A DNA stretch of 64,000 nt from Macrococcoides epidermidis (GTDB lineage Bacteria; Bacillota; Bacilli; Staphylococcales; Staphylococcaceae): assembly GCF_042659445.1 (NCBI RefSeq), contig NZ_JBHSSR010000004.1; one strand, given 5' to 3'. The translations under genes and the position numbers were made by a program. Under the pieces are notes generated by a model, which saw nothing but the letters and a program-made list of their open reading frames with translations, was not told where the DNA came from and did no database searches. Of the stretch, positions 1 through 7,613 are shown one piece after another (the first letter of the stretch is position 1; the number at the start of each line of letters is the position of its first letter).

Positions 1-27
1 TTTATATATTTAATCATATGTTTATAT

Positions 28-60
28 GAGTGGGCGAAATAATAACTATTTCGCCCACTC
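28..60. terminator. 13-bp inverted repeat (hairpin)
   Basis: A perfect 13-bp stem (GAGTGGGCGAAAT and its complement) with a 7-nt loop. No T-run follows on either strand, so it is not a classical intrinsic terminator. It may end a gene lying left of the window. Confidence 0.5.
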
Positions 61-88
61 GCACGATTTCTAATCATAGTATTTAAAG

Positions 89-123
89 TGAGTTGGCTGC
101 AACACAACAATGCAGCCAACTCA
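89..123. terminator. second 13-bp inverted repeat
   Basis: A perfect 13-bp stem (TGAGTTGGCTGCA and its complement) with a 9-nt loop, 29 bp after the first hairpin. It also lacks a T-run. Two unrelated strong hairpins in tandem before tsaE could insulate the tsa operon from upstream transcription. Confidence 0.45.
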
Positions 124-217
124 TCAAACAAAAGAAGTATTATTATCCATCAATCAATTACATTAATACAAACATTTCATGATACAATAATATATATTTG
201 AAAAATAGGTGAAGAAA

Positions 218-688
218 ATGGAATTACTAATTAATTCAATAGAAGAAACGCAAAAACTTGCTACAACAATTGCCCAATTTTCAAAGCCACAAACAGTTAT
301 TTTGTTAAAAGGTGATCTTGGAGTGGGTAAAACAACATTTAGTCAATATTTTGGACAGGCGTTAGGTGTAGCATCTGTTATCAGTTCTCCAACGTTTAAT
401 ATCATTAAATCTTATGAAGCGCGCATCCCGTTTCATCATATGGATTGTTACCGTTTAGTAGGTGCGGAAGATGATTTAGGATTTGATGATTATTTTTATG
501 GTGATGGTGTTACTTTAGTAGAGTGGCCACAAATGATTGCTGACTTTCTGCCTGATGATTATCTGCAAATTGAAATAGAGCGTATTGATGATACGAGACG
601 TTTATTTAAACTTTCGTCACATGGTAATCGTTCAGCAAATTTAAAGGAGCAAATTGAGTATGAGACTACTACATATCGATACGAGTAA
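218..688 (+). CDS. tsaE: tRNA t6A biosynthesis ATPase TsaE
   Basis: TsaE is the ATPase that works with TsaB and TsaD to place threonylcarbamoyl on A37 of ANN-decoding tRNAs. The 156-residue protein has a Walker A motif GDLGVGKT at residues 32-39 and the family segment SSPTFNII. The ATG at 218 follows AGGTGA by 6 nt; an upstream in-frame GTG (209) lies inside that ribosome site and is less likely. It overlaps tsaB by 29 bp, as first gene of a tightly packed tsaE-tsaB-rimI-tsaD operon. Confidence 0.95.
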   Translation: MELLINSIEETQKLATTIAQFSKPQTVILLKGDLGVGKTTFSQYFGQALGVASVISSPTFNIIKSYEARIPFHHMDCYRLVGAEDDLGFDDYFYGDGVTLVEWPQMIADFLPDDYLQIEIERIDDTRRLFKLSSHGNRSANLKEQIEYETTTYRYE

Positions 689-1322
689 TCAACCGTTATC
701 TGTTGCTATTACTGAAGGTAATGAAGTGTTAGCAGAATTTAATAGTGGCATGAGAATCAACCATTCAATTACAATGATGTCTCAGATTGAATCTCTTTTA
801 GAATATACAAAACTTGAAATGAAAGATATTGAAGGCATTGTAGTGGCAAAAGGACCAGGTTCATATACAGGGTTACGTATAGGTGTTACAGCTGCAAAGA
901 CACTTGCTTATACTTTAAATATTCCCTTATATGCAGTATCTAGTTTAGCTGCCATTGCTGCAACTGTGAGAATGCATGAATTTTTATTGATACCTGTTAT
1001 TGATGCCCGACGTAACCACGTATATGCGGGCATATATCGATACAAGGGTGTTAAATTAGAACTTGTTGAAGATGATACGTATATATCAATTGATGAATTA
1101 AATCAAAAATTAAAAGAACAACATTTACCGTATCTATTTATTGGAATGGATGCTGAGAAACTGGCAGAACAGTTAAAAGGTCCATCTTACTATTGTATTC
1201 CTCGCAGTGCTGAAATGAGAAGACTCATTAATGAATCGTATTTAGTCAATGCACATACGTTTGAACCTACGTATTTGAGAATATCAGAGGCTGAGCGTAA
1301 TTGGCAGAACAATCAGGCTTAA
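660..1322 (+). CDS. tsaB: t6A biosynthesis scaffold TsaB
   Basis: TsaB is the catalytically inactive paralogue of TsaD and dimerises with it in the t6A-modifying complex. The 220-residue ASKHA-type protein begins with LLHIDTSN and has the family motif KGPGSYTGLRIG. The ATG at 660 follows AAAGGAG by 8 nt; a TTG six bases earlier is too close to it. It overlaps tsaE upstream and rimI downstream, which implies translational coupling. Confidence 0.95.
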   Translation: MRLLHIDTSNQPLSVAITEGNEVLAEFNSGMRINHSITMMSQIESLLEYTKLEMKDIEGIVVAKGPGSYTGLRIGVTAAKTLAYTLNIPLYAVSSLAAIAATVRMHEFLLIPVIDARRNHVYAGIYRYKGVKLELVEDDTYISIDELNQKLKEQHLPYLFIGMDAEKLAEQLKGPSYYCIPRSAEMRRLINESYLVNAHTFEPTYLRISEAERNWQNNQA

Positions 1323-1756
1323 CAATTAGAAAGATGTTGCTTGAAGATGTTCCGGCAATATATGAGATAGAACAAAAAGCGTTTCCATCAGGTTCATGGA
1401 ATTTAGATGCTTTTTATCATGAACTCGAAAAAAATGAGTTTGCGCATTATTTTACGATGTTGCAGGATAATAAAGTAATAGGATATCTCGGTATGTGGAT
1501 AGTTATTGATCAGGCACAAATTACTACGGTTGCAATAGATGAAGCAATGCGTGGCAAAGGATATGGTAAGTTATTATTAGAGTATGTTATGAATTATGCA
1601 CGTCTTACTTGTGAAATGATGAGTCTGGAAGTGAGAGAAGAGAACTTAACGGCTCGTCGTTTGTATGAATCATTCGGTTTTACATATGGTGGAGTTAGAC
1701 GTGACTATTATGGTCCGAATCAGGATGCGAAAGTTATGTGGGTGAAATTAAAATGA
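1301..1756 (+). CDS. rimI: ribosomal-protein-alanine N-acetyltransferase RimI
   Basis: A GNAT-fold acetyltransferase of about 150 residues that acetylates the N-terminus of ribosomal protein S18 in the known family. The acetyl-CoA-binding segment RGKGYGKLL and the late motif LTARRLYESFGF are visible. The start is TTG at 1301, preceded by GAGG, and overlaps tsaB by 22 bp. Its place between tsaB and tsaD is the usual Firmicutes arrangement. Confidence 0.92.
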   Translation: MAEQSGLTIRKMLLEDVPAIYEIEQKAFPSGSWNLDAFYHELEKNEFAHYFTMLQDNKVIGYLGMWIVIDQAQITTVAIDEAMRGKGYGKLLLEYVMNYARLTCEMMSLEVREENLTARRLYESFGFTYGGVRRDYYGPNQDAKVMWVKLK

Positions 1757-2754
1757 GCGATGTAACAATATTAGCAATAGAAACAAGTTGTGATGAAACT
1801 GCAGTGAGTATTGTAAGAAATGGATATGAGGTGCTGAGCAACGTCGTTAACAGTCAAATAGAATCTCATAAACGATTTGGTGGCGTTGTACCAGAAGTAG
1901 CAAGCAGACATCATGTAGAAAATATTACAATCGTTATTGAAGAAGCAATTGATGAAGCGAATCTTAGTTGGAATGACATTGATGCCGTTGCAGTGACAGA
2001 AGGACCAGGTCTAATCGGTGCATTGCTTGTAGGCATCAACGCAGCAAAAGCATTAGCGCTAGCGCATAACAAACCGTTAATACCTGTACATCATATCGCA
2101 GGGCATGTTTATGCGAATCATATTGAAGAACGATTAGCTTTTCCGTTATTAGCTTTAGTGGTGTCAGGAGGTCATACAGAACTGGTTGTTATGAAAGACC
2201 ATATGGACTTTGAAATGATTGGACAGACACGTGATGATGCTGTCGGTGAAGCGTACGATAAAGTAGCTAGAACTATTAATCTACCTTATCCGGGAGGACC
2301 TCATGTTGATAGATTAGCCGCCATTGGTGAGGATAATTTAAAATTACCACGTCCAATTTTAGAAGGCTATGATTTTAGTTTCAGCGGTTTAAAAAGTGCC
2401 GTAATTAATACATTGCATAATAAGAATCAAAAAGGTGAAAGCTATAAAGCAGAAGATGTGGCAGCAAGCTTTCAGGCGAGTGTCATTGATGTGTTATCAG
2501 AGAAAACATTTGATGCATTAGCTGAATATAATATTAAACAATTACTGATTTGTGGTGGTGTAGCGGCAAATAAAGGATTACGTGAACGTATGACGCAGCT
2601 ATGTGCAGAAAAGAATATTAAATTGATGATACCTCGCTTTGAATTATGTACAGATAACGCAGCGATGATTGGTGCAGCAGCATATTATCAGTATATTAAA
2701 TCTGAGTTTGCTGGAATGAATTTAAATGGAAGATCAAATATTGAATTAAAATAA
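1753..2754 (+). CDS. tsaD: tRNA threonylcarbamoyltransferase TsaD
   Basis: The catalytic subunit for t6A37 formation, transferring threonylcarbamoyl from TC-AMP to tRNA. The 333-residue protein starts with AIETSCDETA. It has the metal-binding VPVHHIAGH motif (His114 and His118) and the late SGGHTELV and CGGVAANKGLR motifs of the ASKHA fold. ATG at 1753 follows GGGTGA by about 8 nt and overlaps rimI by 4 bp. A terminator follows the stop codon at once, so this is the last gene of the operon. Confidence 0.97.
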   Translation: MSDVTILAIETSCDETAVSIVRNGYEVLSNVVNSQIESHKRFGGVVPEVASRHHVENITIVIEEAIDEANLSWNDIDAVAVTEGPGLIGALLVGINAAKALALAHNKPLIPVHHIAGHVYANHIEERLAFPLLALVVSGGHTELVVMKDHMDFEMIGQTRDDAVGEAYDKVARTINLPYPGGPHVDRLAAIGEDNLKLPRPILEGYDFSFSGLKSAVINTLHNKNQKGESYKAEDVAASFQASVIDVLSEKTFDALAEYNIKQLLICGGVAANKGLRERMTQLCAEKNIKLMIPRFELCTDNAAMIGAAAYYQYIKSEFAGMNLNGRSNIELK

Positions 2755-2784
2755 AGGACAAAGTGAAAACTTTGTCCTCTTTTT
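2755..2784 (+). terminator. intrinsic terminator of the tsa operon
   Basis: A 10-bp stem AGGACAAAGT with a GAAA tetraloop, followed by CTTTTT. It starts at the base after the tsaD stop codon. Confidence 0.9.
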
Positions 2785-2887
2785 AATGCATTATAGCGAC
2801 GCAACCATTTAATAGTACAGTTAAAATGATTGAAAGAATAACCGATAGAATAATACTTCCTAAACAACTACGTGGAAAACGATACAT
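2783..2887 (-). CDS. 34-residue hydrophobic membrane peptide
   Basis: A short ORF with a good ribosome site (AAGGGG, 7 nt before the ATG). The product has a basic start (MYRFPRS) and then one continuous hydrophobic helix, SIILSVILSIILTVLLNGCV, so it should be a single-span membrane peptide. A TTGATA-N17-TTATAT promoter-like pair lies upstream on this strand. It is host DNA, just outside the left attachment core. The shape fits a type I toxin or a small membrane regulator, but I do not recognise the family. Confidence 0.55.
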   Translation of the reverse strand: MYRFPRSCLGSIILSVILSIILTVLLNGCVAIMH

Positions 2888-2995
2888 ATATATACCCCTT
2901 AAAATATGATGGTGTCTGATTGAATAAAATTTCTAAAATATATATACCACTTACATATAAAATTAAGCATTTATTTTTATCAATTTGTCTGTATT

Positions 2996-3027
2996 TTATC
3001 CACGCGAACACATGTACTTGTACACAA
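2996..3027 (+). other. attL core
   Basis: A 32-bp sequence beginning TTATCCACGCGAACA and ending ATGTACTTGTACACAA, with C at position 16. It recurs at 52151-52182 with A at that position. The end contains ACTTGTACACAA, half of an imperfect palindrome that could be the strand-exchange region. It starts with a DnaA-box-like 9-mer. Confidence 0.9.
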
Positions 3028-3060
3028 AGTATGCAACTTTATGGGTAAACCATAGTAGTA

Positions 3061-4260
3061 TCAAGATGTCTTAGCGTTAAATTGAATTACTTCCGACACT
3101 TCTTCCGACACTTCGTTTTTCATTATATCTGAGAATGCATTTGCAACTTTTCGTTTACCTGGATTAACATGGTGACCATAAGTTTCTTCAATCATTCTAG
3201 GGGTATTACCTAATCGTTCAGCAATATAATGATATGTTTCTCCTGCGTTTAATAAGAGAGTAGCATGCGTATGTCTGAAAGCATGTGGATGTATCTTTAT
3301 TTTTAAATCTTTACCAACTGCATTCATCATATTAGTGATTACTGTCTTACTGATTGGTTGTAATGTATTGATTCCTAAGAAGATATAGCCATTAATATCT
3401 ATCTTTATATCTTTTTCAAAGGCTTTGTCATATACGTAAAGATAATATTCTTTTAATAAATCGGTGATCATAGGGTCTACATAAATTGTACGAACAGAAT
3501 TTTTAGTTTTAGTTTTCTTTTCAGTGTCGATATTTTTTCTAGTCCGTAATATTGAAATAGTATGCTCATTAAAGTTTACATCAGTCCATCTTAACCCTAA
3601 CAATTCACTTATACGCATTCCAGTGTATGCTAATGTTTTGATGATAAGTTCATAAGTAATATTTAATTCCTCAGATTTATCTAAAATACTTTTTAATGTT
3701 TTCTGATCATAAAAAATTACTTGCTTATCATCTGTAGGTATAAAAATATTGTGAGATAATCTGTTTTTAATTAACAAATCATTTCGCACTGAATAATTAA
3801 TTATTGCTGATAAAGTTTCATATAAATTCTGTACCGTTTTTGGTGATAATTCAGCTAATTTTACGTTAATTAGACTATTTTGAACTAAATCTGAGGTAAT
3901 ATCATTCAATTTAATATGACCTAATATAGGTAGTAAATGATTATCTAATGTTCCTCTATTTCTCTTCCTGGTATTTTCGGACCAATATGATAGTTTATTT
4001 TGATAATATAATTCAGCAGCTTTAGCAAAAGGAATTTTATCCGAATCTAACTTTGAAAAGTCAGATGATTCTAATTCAAACTTTCTTAATAACATTTCTT
4101 TATATGCTGATTTCTCAGTAATAAAACCACTGCGTTGTAATTCTTTTCGTTTTCCGTTACGATAATATTTGAAGCGGAAACAATATAATTTTTTACCTGA
4201 TGACGTTGTATAACTGTACACGTCATCATATTTTTTTGATTTTATATATTTTACTGACAT
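3061..4260 (-). CDS. int: phage tyrosine integrase
   Basis: A site-specific recombinase of about 399 residues. It has an N-terminal AP2-like segment (SGKKLYCFRFKYYRNGKRKE), a SAM-like core-binding domain, and a catalytic domain with the Arg in YTGMRISELLGL, HAFRHTHATLL, and the final YGHHVN tyrosine region. ATG at 4260 follows AAGGAGG by 5-6 nt. A second start, TTG at 4305 behind AAAGGAGGTGATA, is in frame and would add 15 residues, so both deserve testing. It lies beside attL, transcribed toward it. A LexA-like box sits upstream at 4323-4336. Confidence 0.95.
   Translation of the reverse strand: MSVKYIKSKKYDDVYSYTTSSGKKLYCFRFKYYRNGKRKELQRSGFITEKSAYKEMLLRKFELESSDFSKLDSDKIPFAKAAELYYQNKLSYWSENTRKRNRGTLDNHLLPILGHIKLNDITSDLVQNSLINVKLAELSPKTVQNLYETLSAIINYSVRNDLLIKNRLSHNIFIPTDDKQVIFYDQKTLKSILDKSEELNITYELIIKTLAYTGMRISELLGLRWTDVNFNEHTISILRTRKNIDTEKKTKTKNSVRTIYVDPMITDLLKEYYLYVYDKAFEKDIKIDINGYIFLGINTLQPISKTVITNMMNAVGKDLKIKIHPHAFRHTHATLLLNAGETYHYIAERLGNTPRMIEETYGHHVNPGKRKVANAFSDIMKNEVSEEVSEVIQFNAKTS
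3090..3113 (+). repeat. tandem arm-type repeats beside attL
   Basis: Two head-to-tail copies of CTTCCGACACTT (3090-3101 and 3102-3113). They lie inside the 3' end of the integrase gene, where they encode its EVSEEVSEV tail. The core TTCCGACA also occurs four times next to attR. This distribution fits arm-type integrase binding sites flanking the core in attP. Confidence 0.6.
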
Positions 4261-4279
4261 AATAACCTCCTTAATAAGC

Positions 4280-4293
4280 GGGAGACTTGGAAG
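4280..4293 (+). repeat. 14-bp prophage repeat, copy 1
   Basis: GGGAGACTTGGAAG, here in the leader of the integrase gene. Other copies are at 7850-7863 and, inverted, at 51943-51956. Confidence 0.5.
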
Positions 4294-4315
4294 TCGGTCA
4301 GTCAATATCACCTCC

Positions 4316-4344
4316 TTTAAACGAAACATATGTTCTGATATAAT
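4316..4344 (+). promoter_or_regulatory. promoter with LexA-like (SOS) box between divergent genes
   Basis: TTTAAA (4316-4321) and TATAAT (4339-4344) are 17 bp apart and could drive the membrane-protein gene at 4387. The spacer contains GAAACATATGTTCT (4323-4336). On the minus strand this reads AGAACATATGTTTC, which matches the Bacillus-type LexA consensus CGAACRNRYGTTYC at 13 of 14 positions. The box also lies upstream of the integrase start, so either or both genes could be SOS-inducible. Confidence 0.5.
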
Positions 4345-4386
4345 TAAATTAAAAATGGCTTTTCGCCAAGAATGGGAGTGTGTGTA

Positions 4387-5034
4387 TTGTCAATTTTAAT
4401 ATTCTTACTATCTTCTGGTATAATGGGATTGTACACATATATTAATTTAAGCAGATTATCCCTTTTAGGTAATGAAAATGAAGAAACTAAAAAATTATAT
4501 CTTTCAATGTTTAGTGTAATTACAATGTTATTATTTGTATTAATTTTTAGCATTTATAATCATGAGTATAATTTAACTAAACTTTTTAAAAATATTAATA
4601 TTTTCTCGATATTAATTTCCCTTTTTTGGACGATAATTTTAGTATGGTTTCTAAATAATTTTATATATCCACTATCAATAAAAATGTTTAGAAAATCTAC
4701 AAATTATGATCGTAATGTTTTAGGTAAGTCTAAAATTGTTGATGAACTGTTGATAGATACAGTCCTAGATAATAATAAATTTATTAACTATGTTGAATTG
4801 TTTAAATCTAATGAAGACCATACACTTATTGAAAAAGGTTTATTGAAAAATTACGAGATAGACAAAGAAAATAATGTAAATGTATTAATAGAATCAGTAA
4901 ACTTAAAAAAAGAAAAACCAGGTGTTAGTGACAGGATTGATTCAACGCTTACTTATTATTCAAGCAAAAACGATATGATATTAAAGGTAACAAGATTAAA
5001 TGAAAATCAATCTCCATCACCAAATAAAAATTGA
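4387..5034 (+). CDS. membrane protein of unknown function (lysogeny region)
   Basis: About 215 residues. There is one hydrophobic N-terminal segment (ILIFLLSSGIMGLYTYI) and two further spans (VITMLLFVLIFSIY and ISLFWTIILVWFLNNFIYPLSI), then a charged cytoplasmic tail. The likely start is TTG at 4387, 8 nt after GGAG; the upstream ATG at 4372 has no ribosome site. It is the only plus-strand gene in the int-to-repressor interval and has its own promoter with a LexA-like box. The location suits lysogenic conversion or an exclusion function; I do not recognise the family. Confidence 0.7.
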   Translation: MSILIFLLSSGIMGLYTYINLSRLSLLGNENEETKKLYLSMFSVITMLLFVLIFSIYNHEYNLTKLFKNINIFSILISLFWTIILVWFLNNFIYPLSIKMFRKSTNYDRNVLGKSKIVDELLIDTVLDNNKFINYVELFKSNEDHTLIEKGLLKNYEIDKENNVNVLIESVNLKKEKPGVSDRIDSTLTYYSSKNDMILKVTRLNENQSPSPNKN

Positions 5035-5210
5035 AAGTCATCTTTATCTGGTTGTTTTAATTCGTGATTCCTATTACGTTGATTGTTATAGTCTCTGTAT
5101 GGATCATGTCTTTTTTCGATATTTTCATTTAATGGGTCTTTACCCGGTGGTAAATTTCTATGATTATTTTTTGTTTTCGAATTACTTGAATTCTTAGGAT
5201 TTTTAAACAT
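5007..5210 (-). CDS. small hydrophilic protein
   Basis: 67 residues, strongly hydrophilic and rich in Asn, Lys and Asp (NPKNSSNSKTKNNHRN), ending in an acidic DDFQFLFGDGD tail. ATG at 5210 follows GGAGG by 5 nt. Its 3' end overlaps the convergent membrane-protein gene by 28 bp. It is downstream of the 88-residue gene on the same strand and may be co-transcribed. The sequence looks disordered and I recognise no domain. Confidence 0.55.
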   Translation of the reverse strand: MFKNPKNSSNSKTKNNHRNLPPGKDPLNENIEKRHDPYRDYNNQRNRNHELKQPDKDDFQFLFGDGD

Positions 5211-5250
5211 ATATTCCTCCACAGCACATAGCTAAAATGCTATGTGTTTT

Positions 5251-5517
5251 CTATTTCCATAATTTATTCAATTCAGGATTTTTTAAATCCAACGTCAGGA
5301 CTTCTCTCTCAATATCAGCATCTAACTTCCAGAGGTAAACATCACTTGAATTGATAATTAATGTTCCATTATCTTTGTATTCGTATTCTAATGATGCCAT
5401 CACATCAAATGTTCCGTTGTTGTGTGGTTTAACTAAAGAGATAGTTTTTTCATCTGTATGTAAATAAAGACTCGGTGAGCTAAATTCTTCTATTTCCCAT
5501 TTTGTAATATGTTTCAT
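5251..5517 (-). CDS. 88-residue protein under a probable SOS box
   Basis: A soluble protein with alternating beta-like segments (SLYLHTDEKTISLV, SLEYEYKDNGTLII, DVYLWKLDADIEREVLTLDL). The start is well supported by AAAGGAGG 6 nt before ATG. A near-perfect LexA box lies just upstream at 5531-5544. I do not recognise the family. The regulation suggests a DNA-damage-responsive function in the lysogen. Confidence 0.65.
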   Translation of the reverse strand: MKHITKWEIEEFSSPSLYLHTDEKTISLVKPHNNGTFDVMASLEYEYKDNGTLIINSSDVYLWKLDADIEREVLTLDLKNPELNKLWK

Positions 5518-5530
5518 TTTATCCTCCTTT

Positions 5531-5544
5531 AGAACATACGTTCC
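5531..5544 (-). promoter_or_regulatory. LexA (SOS) box
   Basis: AGAACATACGTTCC matches CGAACRNRYGTTYC at 13 of 14 positions. It lies between the Ltp terminator and the ribosome site of the 88-residue gene, where bound LexA would block its transcription. No strong -35/-10 pair is evident around it. Confidence 0.6.
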
Positions 5545-5559
5545 GTTATTAGATGAAAT

Positions 5560-5580
5560 AAAAAGGCATTATGCCTTTTT
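5560..5580 (-). terminator. intrinsic terminator of the immunity operon
   Basis: AAAAGGC and GCCTTTT pair around a 5-nt loop, with T-runs available on both strands. It sits just after the Ltp stop codon and would end the minus-strand repressor-ImmA-Ltp transcript. Confidence 0.75.
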
Positions 5581-5586
5581 AAATAG

Positions 5587-6264
5587 TTATTTATCCATAT
5601 GTTGTAAAGCGTATTGAGCTTCTTCTTGCGTGAACTTACTTCCTGCTTCGGATGTTAGTTGTTGCAGTAATTCTTGATCAGACATTGGTAATGTTTCATT
5701 ATAACTATTTGCAGCTTCTACAGCTTCCTCTTTAAAATCTGCTTCTACATTATCAATTGCGTATTGAGCTGCTTCTGGTGGAAAAGCATTACCTGCATCG
5801 GAAGTTAACTGATCATATAATCCAGCTTTTGAAAATGGCATTATATCTATATAGTTTTGAGCAGCAGCTAATGCCGCAACGTGTTCTCTAGTTATATTAG
5901 TATCATCTTTTGTAGATATTTTTTCTGAATTTGAATCTTTAGCTGTAATTTCTTCAGTAGTTATATCTTCTTCAACTGTCATATCTTCTTCGTTAGCTCC
6001 ATCTTCCTCAAAAGCAGTATCTTCATCAGCAGTTGTATCATCACTTTCAGTAGTGTCATCCTCTGAAGGAACAATATCCTCTACTACTTCTTTATCTTCT
6101 TCGGTGAGTTCATTACTAGTAGGCAAAAATATAGCAGAACAAGCGCCAATTAAAAACATCAATAAAACTAATCCTAAACAACCGAATAAAAATGGATTTT
6201 TTTTCTTTTTAAAAACAACCGGATTTCCTTGTGCATCATAATAAACTTCCTCTTTTTTTGCCAT
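5587..6264 (-). CDS. Ltp-type superinfection-exclusion lipoprotein
   Basis: 225 residues. A charged start (KKKK at 19-22) leads to a hydrophobic stretch ending LIGAC, a lipobox-like site with Cys42. An acidic Thr/Glu/Asp-rich linker (about 48-115) follows, then two helical repeats (about 131-178 and 179-223) with the pattern A..Y....P.S...L...LTS(D/E)AG..F..E.AQYA. Such repeats are the Ltp domain of Streptococcus phage TP-J34, whose lipoprotein blocks DNA injection by other phages. As in TP-J34, the gene lies between integrase and repressor. Surface location and exclusion are inferred from family and position. Confidence 0.8.
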   Translation of the reverse strand: MAKKEEVYYDAQGNPVVFKKKKNPFLFGCLGLVLLMFLIGACSAIFLPTSNELTEEDKEVVEDIVPSEDDTTESDDTTADEDTAFEEDGANEEDMTVEEDITTEEITAKDSNSEKISTKDDTNITREHVAALAAAQNYIDIMPFSKAGLYDQLTSDAGNAFPPEAAQYAIDNVEADFKEEAVEAANSYNETLPMSDQELLQQLTSEAGSKFTQEEAQYALQHMDK

Positions 6265-6347
6265 AAAATAATTTCCCCTTTGTATTTTTTATAATAATGA
6301 CTTTGGAATAATTCGTTAGTCGATTATAATTGGTTAGTAAAATTCAA

Positions 6348-6821
6348 TTAATATACCTCATGGAACTGAGTGATATTGAGTGGATCTAGTAAAATTCGAT
6401 AATTGTTATGCATAACAACTAAACCATATTTTTGTTTTAAATGGTCAATAGATTTCATAATAAAATCTTGACTAACTTCAAAGTATTCAGCCATTCCATA
6501 TAAATTATGTATTCCAAACTTCCAAGCTTCTATTAATGAATCGAAATTTACTATAAGTTCATATCCTTTTCTTCTTGCCTGGGCCTCTTGTTTTGCATTC
6601 TTCTTATAATCAGTAATATCACCAGCACTAGTAAAATAATGACCTATCTCTTCTGATAATACCTCTACACTTTTTTTATAGGGTAGTTTTTTCTTTATCA
6701 AAATTACATTTGGATTTCCTAAATATAGACCAGATAAACCATATGGCATGTCATCTCTCTCTATTATTCTGCATTTCGGTGCTAATCTGCATAAATTTTC
6801 ATAAGCATTGATTGTTATCAA
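6348..6821 (-). CDS. ImmA/IrrE-type metallopeptidase
   Basis: 157 residues of the ImmA/IrrE family, zinc peptidases that cleave the cognate phage or ICE repressor after DNA damage. The zinc motif appears as SEEIGHYF: the first His of HExxH is Glu, a variant I have seen in phage members, so activity is not certain. The start is uncertain. The first in-frame codon is TTG at 6821, abutting a GGGGG run, with an in-frame stop not far upstream, so coupling to the repressor gene is likely. It lies 21 bp downstream of the repressor gene. Confidence 0.8.
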   Translation of the reverse strand: MITINAYENLCRLAPKCRIIERDDMPYGLSGLYLGNPNVILIKKKLPYKKSVEVLSEEIGHYFTSAGDITDYKKNAKQEAQARRKGYELIVNFDSLIEAWKFGIHNLYGMAEYFEVSQDFIMKSIDHLKQKYGLVVMHNNYRILLDPLNITQFHEVY

Positions 6822-6842
6822 CCCCCTTACGCTAATCGCTTA

Positions 6843-7235
6843 TTAAAATTTATTAGATTTAATGAACTCAATATATTTTATAATATCTTTCATTTGTTCT
6901 TCAGTAACATCATCATCAATATGTGCAGCAATAGTTTCTATATTTGACTTAGTAGATCTATTTTCATTTGTCTTATCCGTTGTATCATTTTGATTATTAT
7001 GTTTCGGAACATCATAACCCATTAACCAAGCTTCTGATACACCTAATGTTTTACTTAACAAAAATAACTTGTGCTGATCTGGTGAAGATTTACCGTTAAC
7101 ATATTGAGAAAGATGACTTTTAGACATTTTAATTCCAAGCGATTTTTGATATTTTTCACTTTTATTTAAAATATCTATCTGTTTTAAATTACGCTCTCTC
7201 ATAATTTCTTTTAATCTTTCAGATGTTAATGTCAT
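6843..7235 (-). CDS. CI-like XRE repressor (ImmR type)
   Basis: 130 residues. The N-terminal helix-turn-helix (SKSHLSQYVNGKSSPDQHKLFLLSKTLGV) is followed by a short polar linker and a C-terminal helix (EEQMKDIIKYIEFIKS). There is no LexA/S24 self-cleavage domain, so induction probably depends on the ImmA-like neighbour. ATG at 7235 is 8 nt after AGGAGG; the longer upstream frame has no ribosome site. It should bind the GTTCAA dyads between itself and the divergent cro-like gene. Confidence 0.9.
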   Translation of the reverse strand: MTLTSERLKEIMRERNLKQIDILNKSEKYQKSLGIKMSKSHLSQYVNGKSSPDQHKLFLLSKTLGVSEAWLMGYDVPKHNNQNDTTDKTNENRSTKSNIETIAAHIDDDVTEEQMKDIIKYIEFIKSNKF

Positions 7236-7266
7236 ATTATTTTCCTCCTGAAGTATCATATAATTT

Positions 7267-7378
7267 ATGATACAACGTCTTGAATAAAAGTTCAATAACA
7301 ATGTTCAAAATTTTTAACTATTTTAATTGACTTGATTTAAATTATTGTGTACTATGAATGTAGTTCAAATATTTGAAC
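7267..7378. promoter_or_regulatory. divergent lysogeny/lytic promoters and operators
   Basis: Leftward repressor promoter: TTGAAC (7290-7295, minus strand), 17 bp, TATCAT (7267-7272). Rightward early promoter: TTGACT (7327-7332), 17 bp, TACTAT (7350-7355). A perfect 16-bp palindrome GTTCAAATATTTGAAC (7363-7378) covers the expected rightward start site. GTTCAA half-sites recur at 7290-7295 (within the repressor -35) and 7303-7308. This is a typical genetic switch with the repressor also acting on its own promoter. Confidence 0.85.
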
Positions 7379-7394
7379 GAATGGAGGTGTAGTT

Positions 7395-7613
7395 TTGGAG
7401 TTTGATTATTCTATGTTAAATGGTCGTATAGTTGAGAAGTATGGTACACAATTTAATTTTGCAGTTGCTATGAAGATGTCTGAACGTAGCCTATCATTAA
7501 AGTTAAACAATAAAGTAAGTTGGCGAGATGCTGATATGTTCAAAGCAATTGAACTATTATCTATACCAAAGCGTGAAATACATCAATATTTTTTTAAACC
7601 TAAAGTTCAATAA
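7395..7613 (+). CDS. Cro-like DNA-binding protein
   Basis: 72 residues resembling the small phage HTH family often annotated DUF739. The core is MLNGRIVEKYGTQFNFAVAM, then MSERSLSLKLNNKVSWRDADMFKAIELL, ending in a YFFK motif. The start is TTG at 7395, 7 nt after GGAGG. It is the first gene of the rightward early operon, directly behind the 16-bp operator, and has another operator copy over its stop codon. By position it competes with the repressor for the switch. Confidence 0.85.
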   Translation: MEFDYSMLNGRIVEKYGTQFNFAVAMKMSERSLSLKLNNKVSWRDADMFKAIELLSIPKREIHQYFFKPKVQ

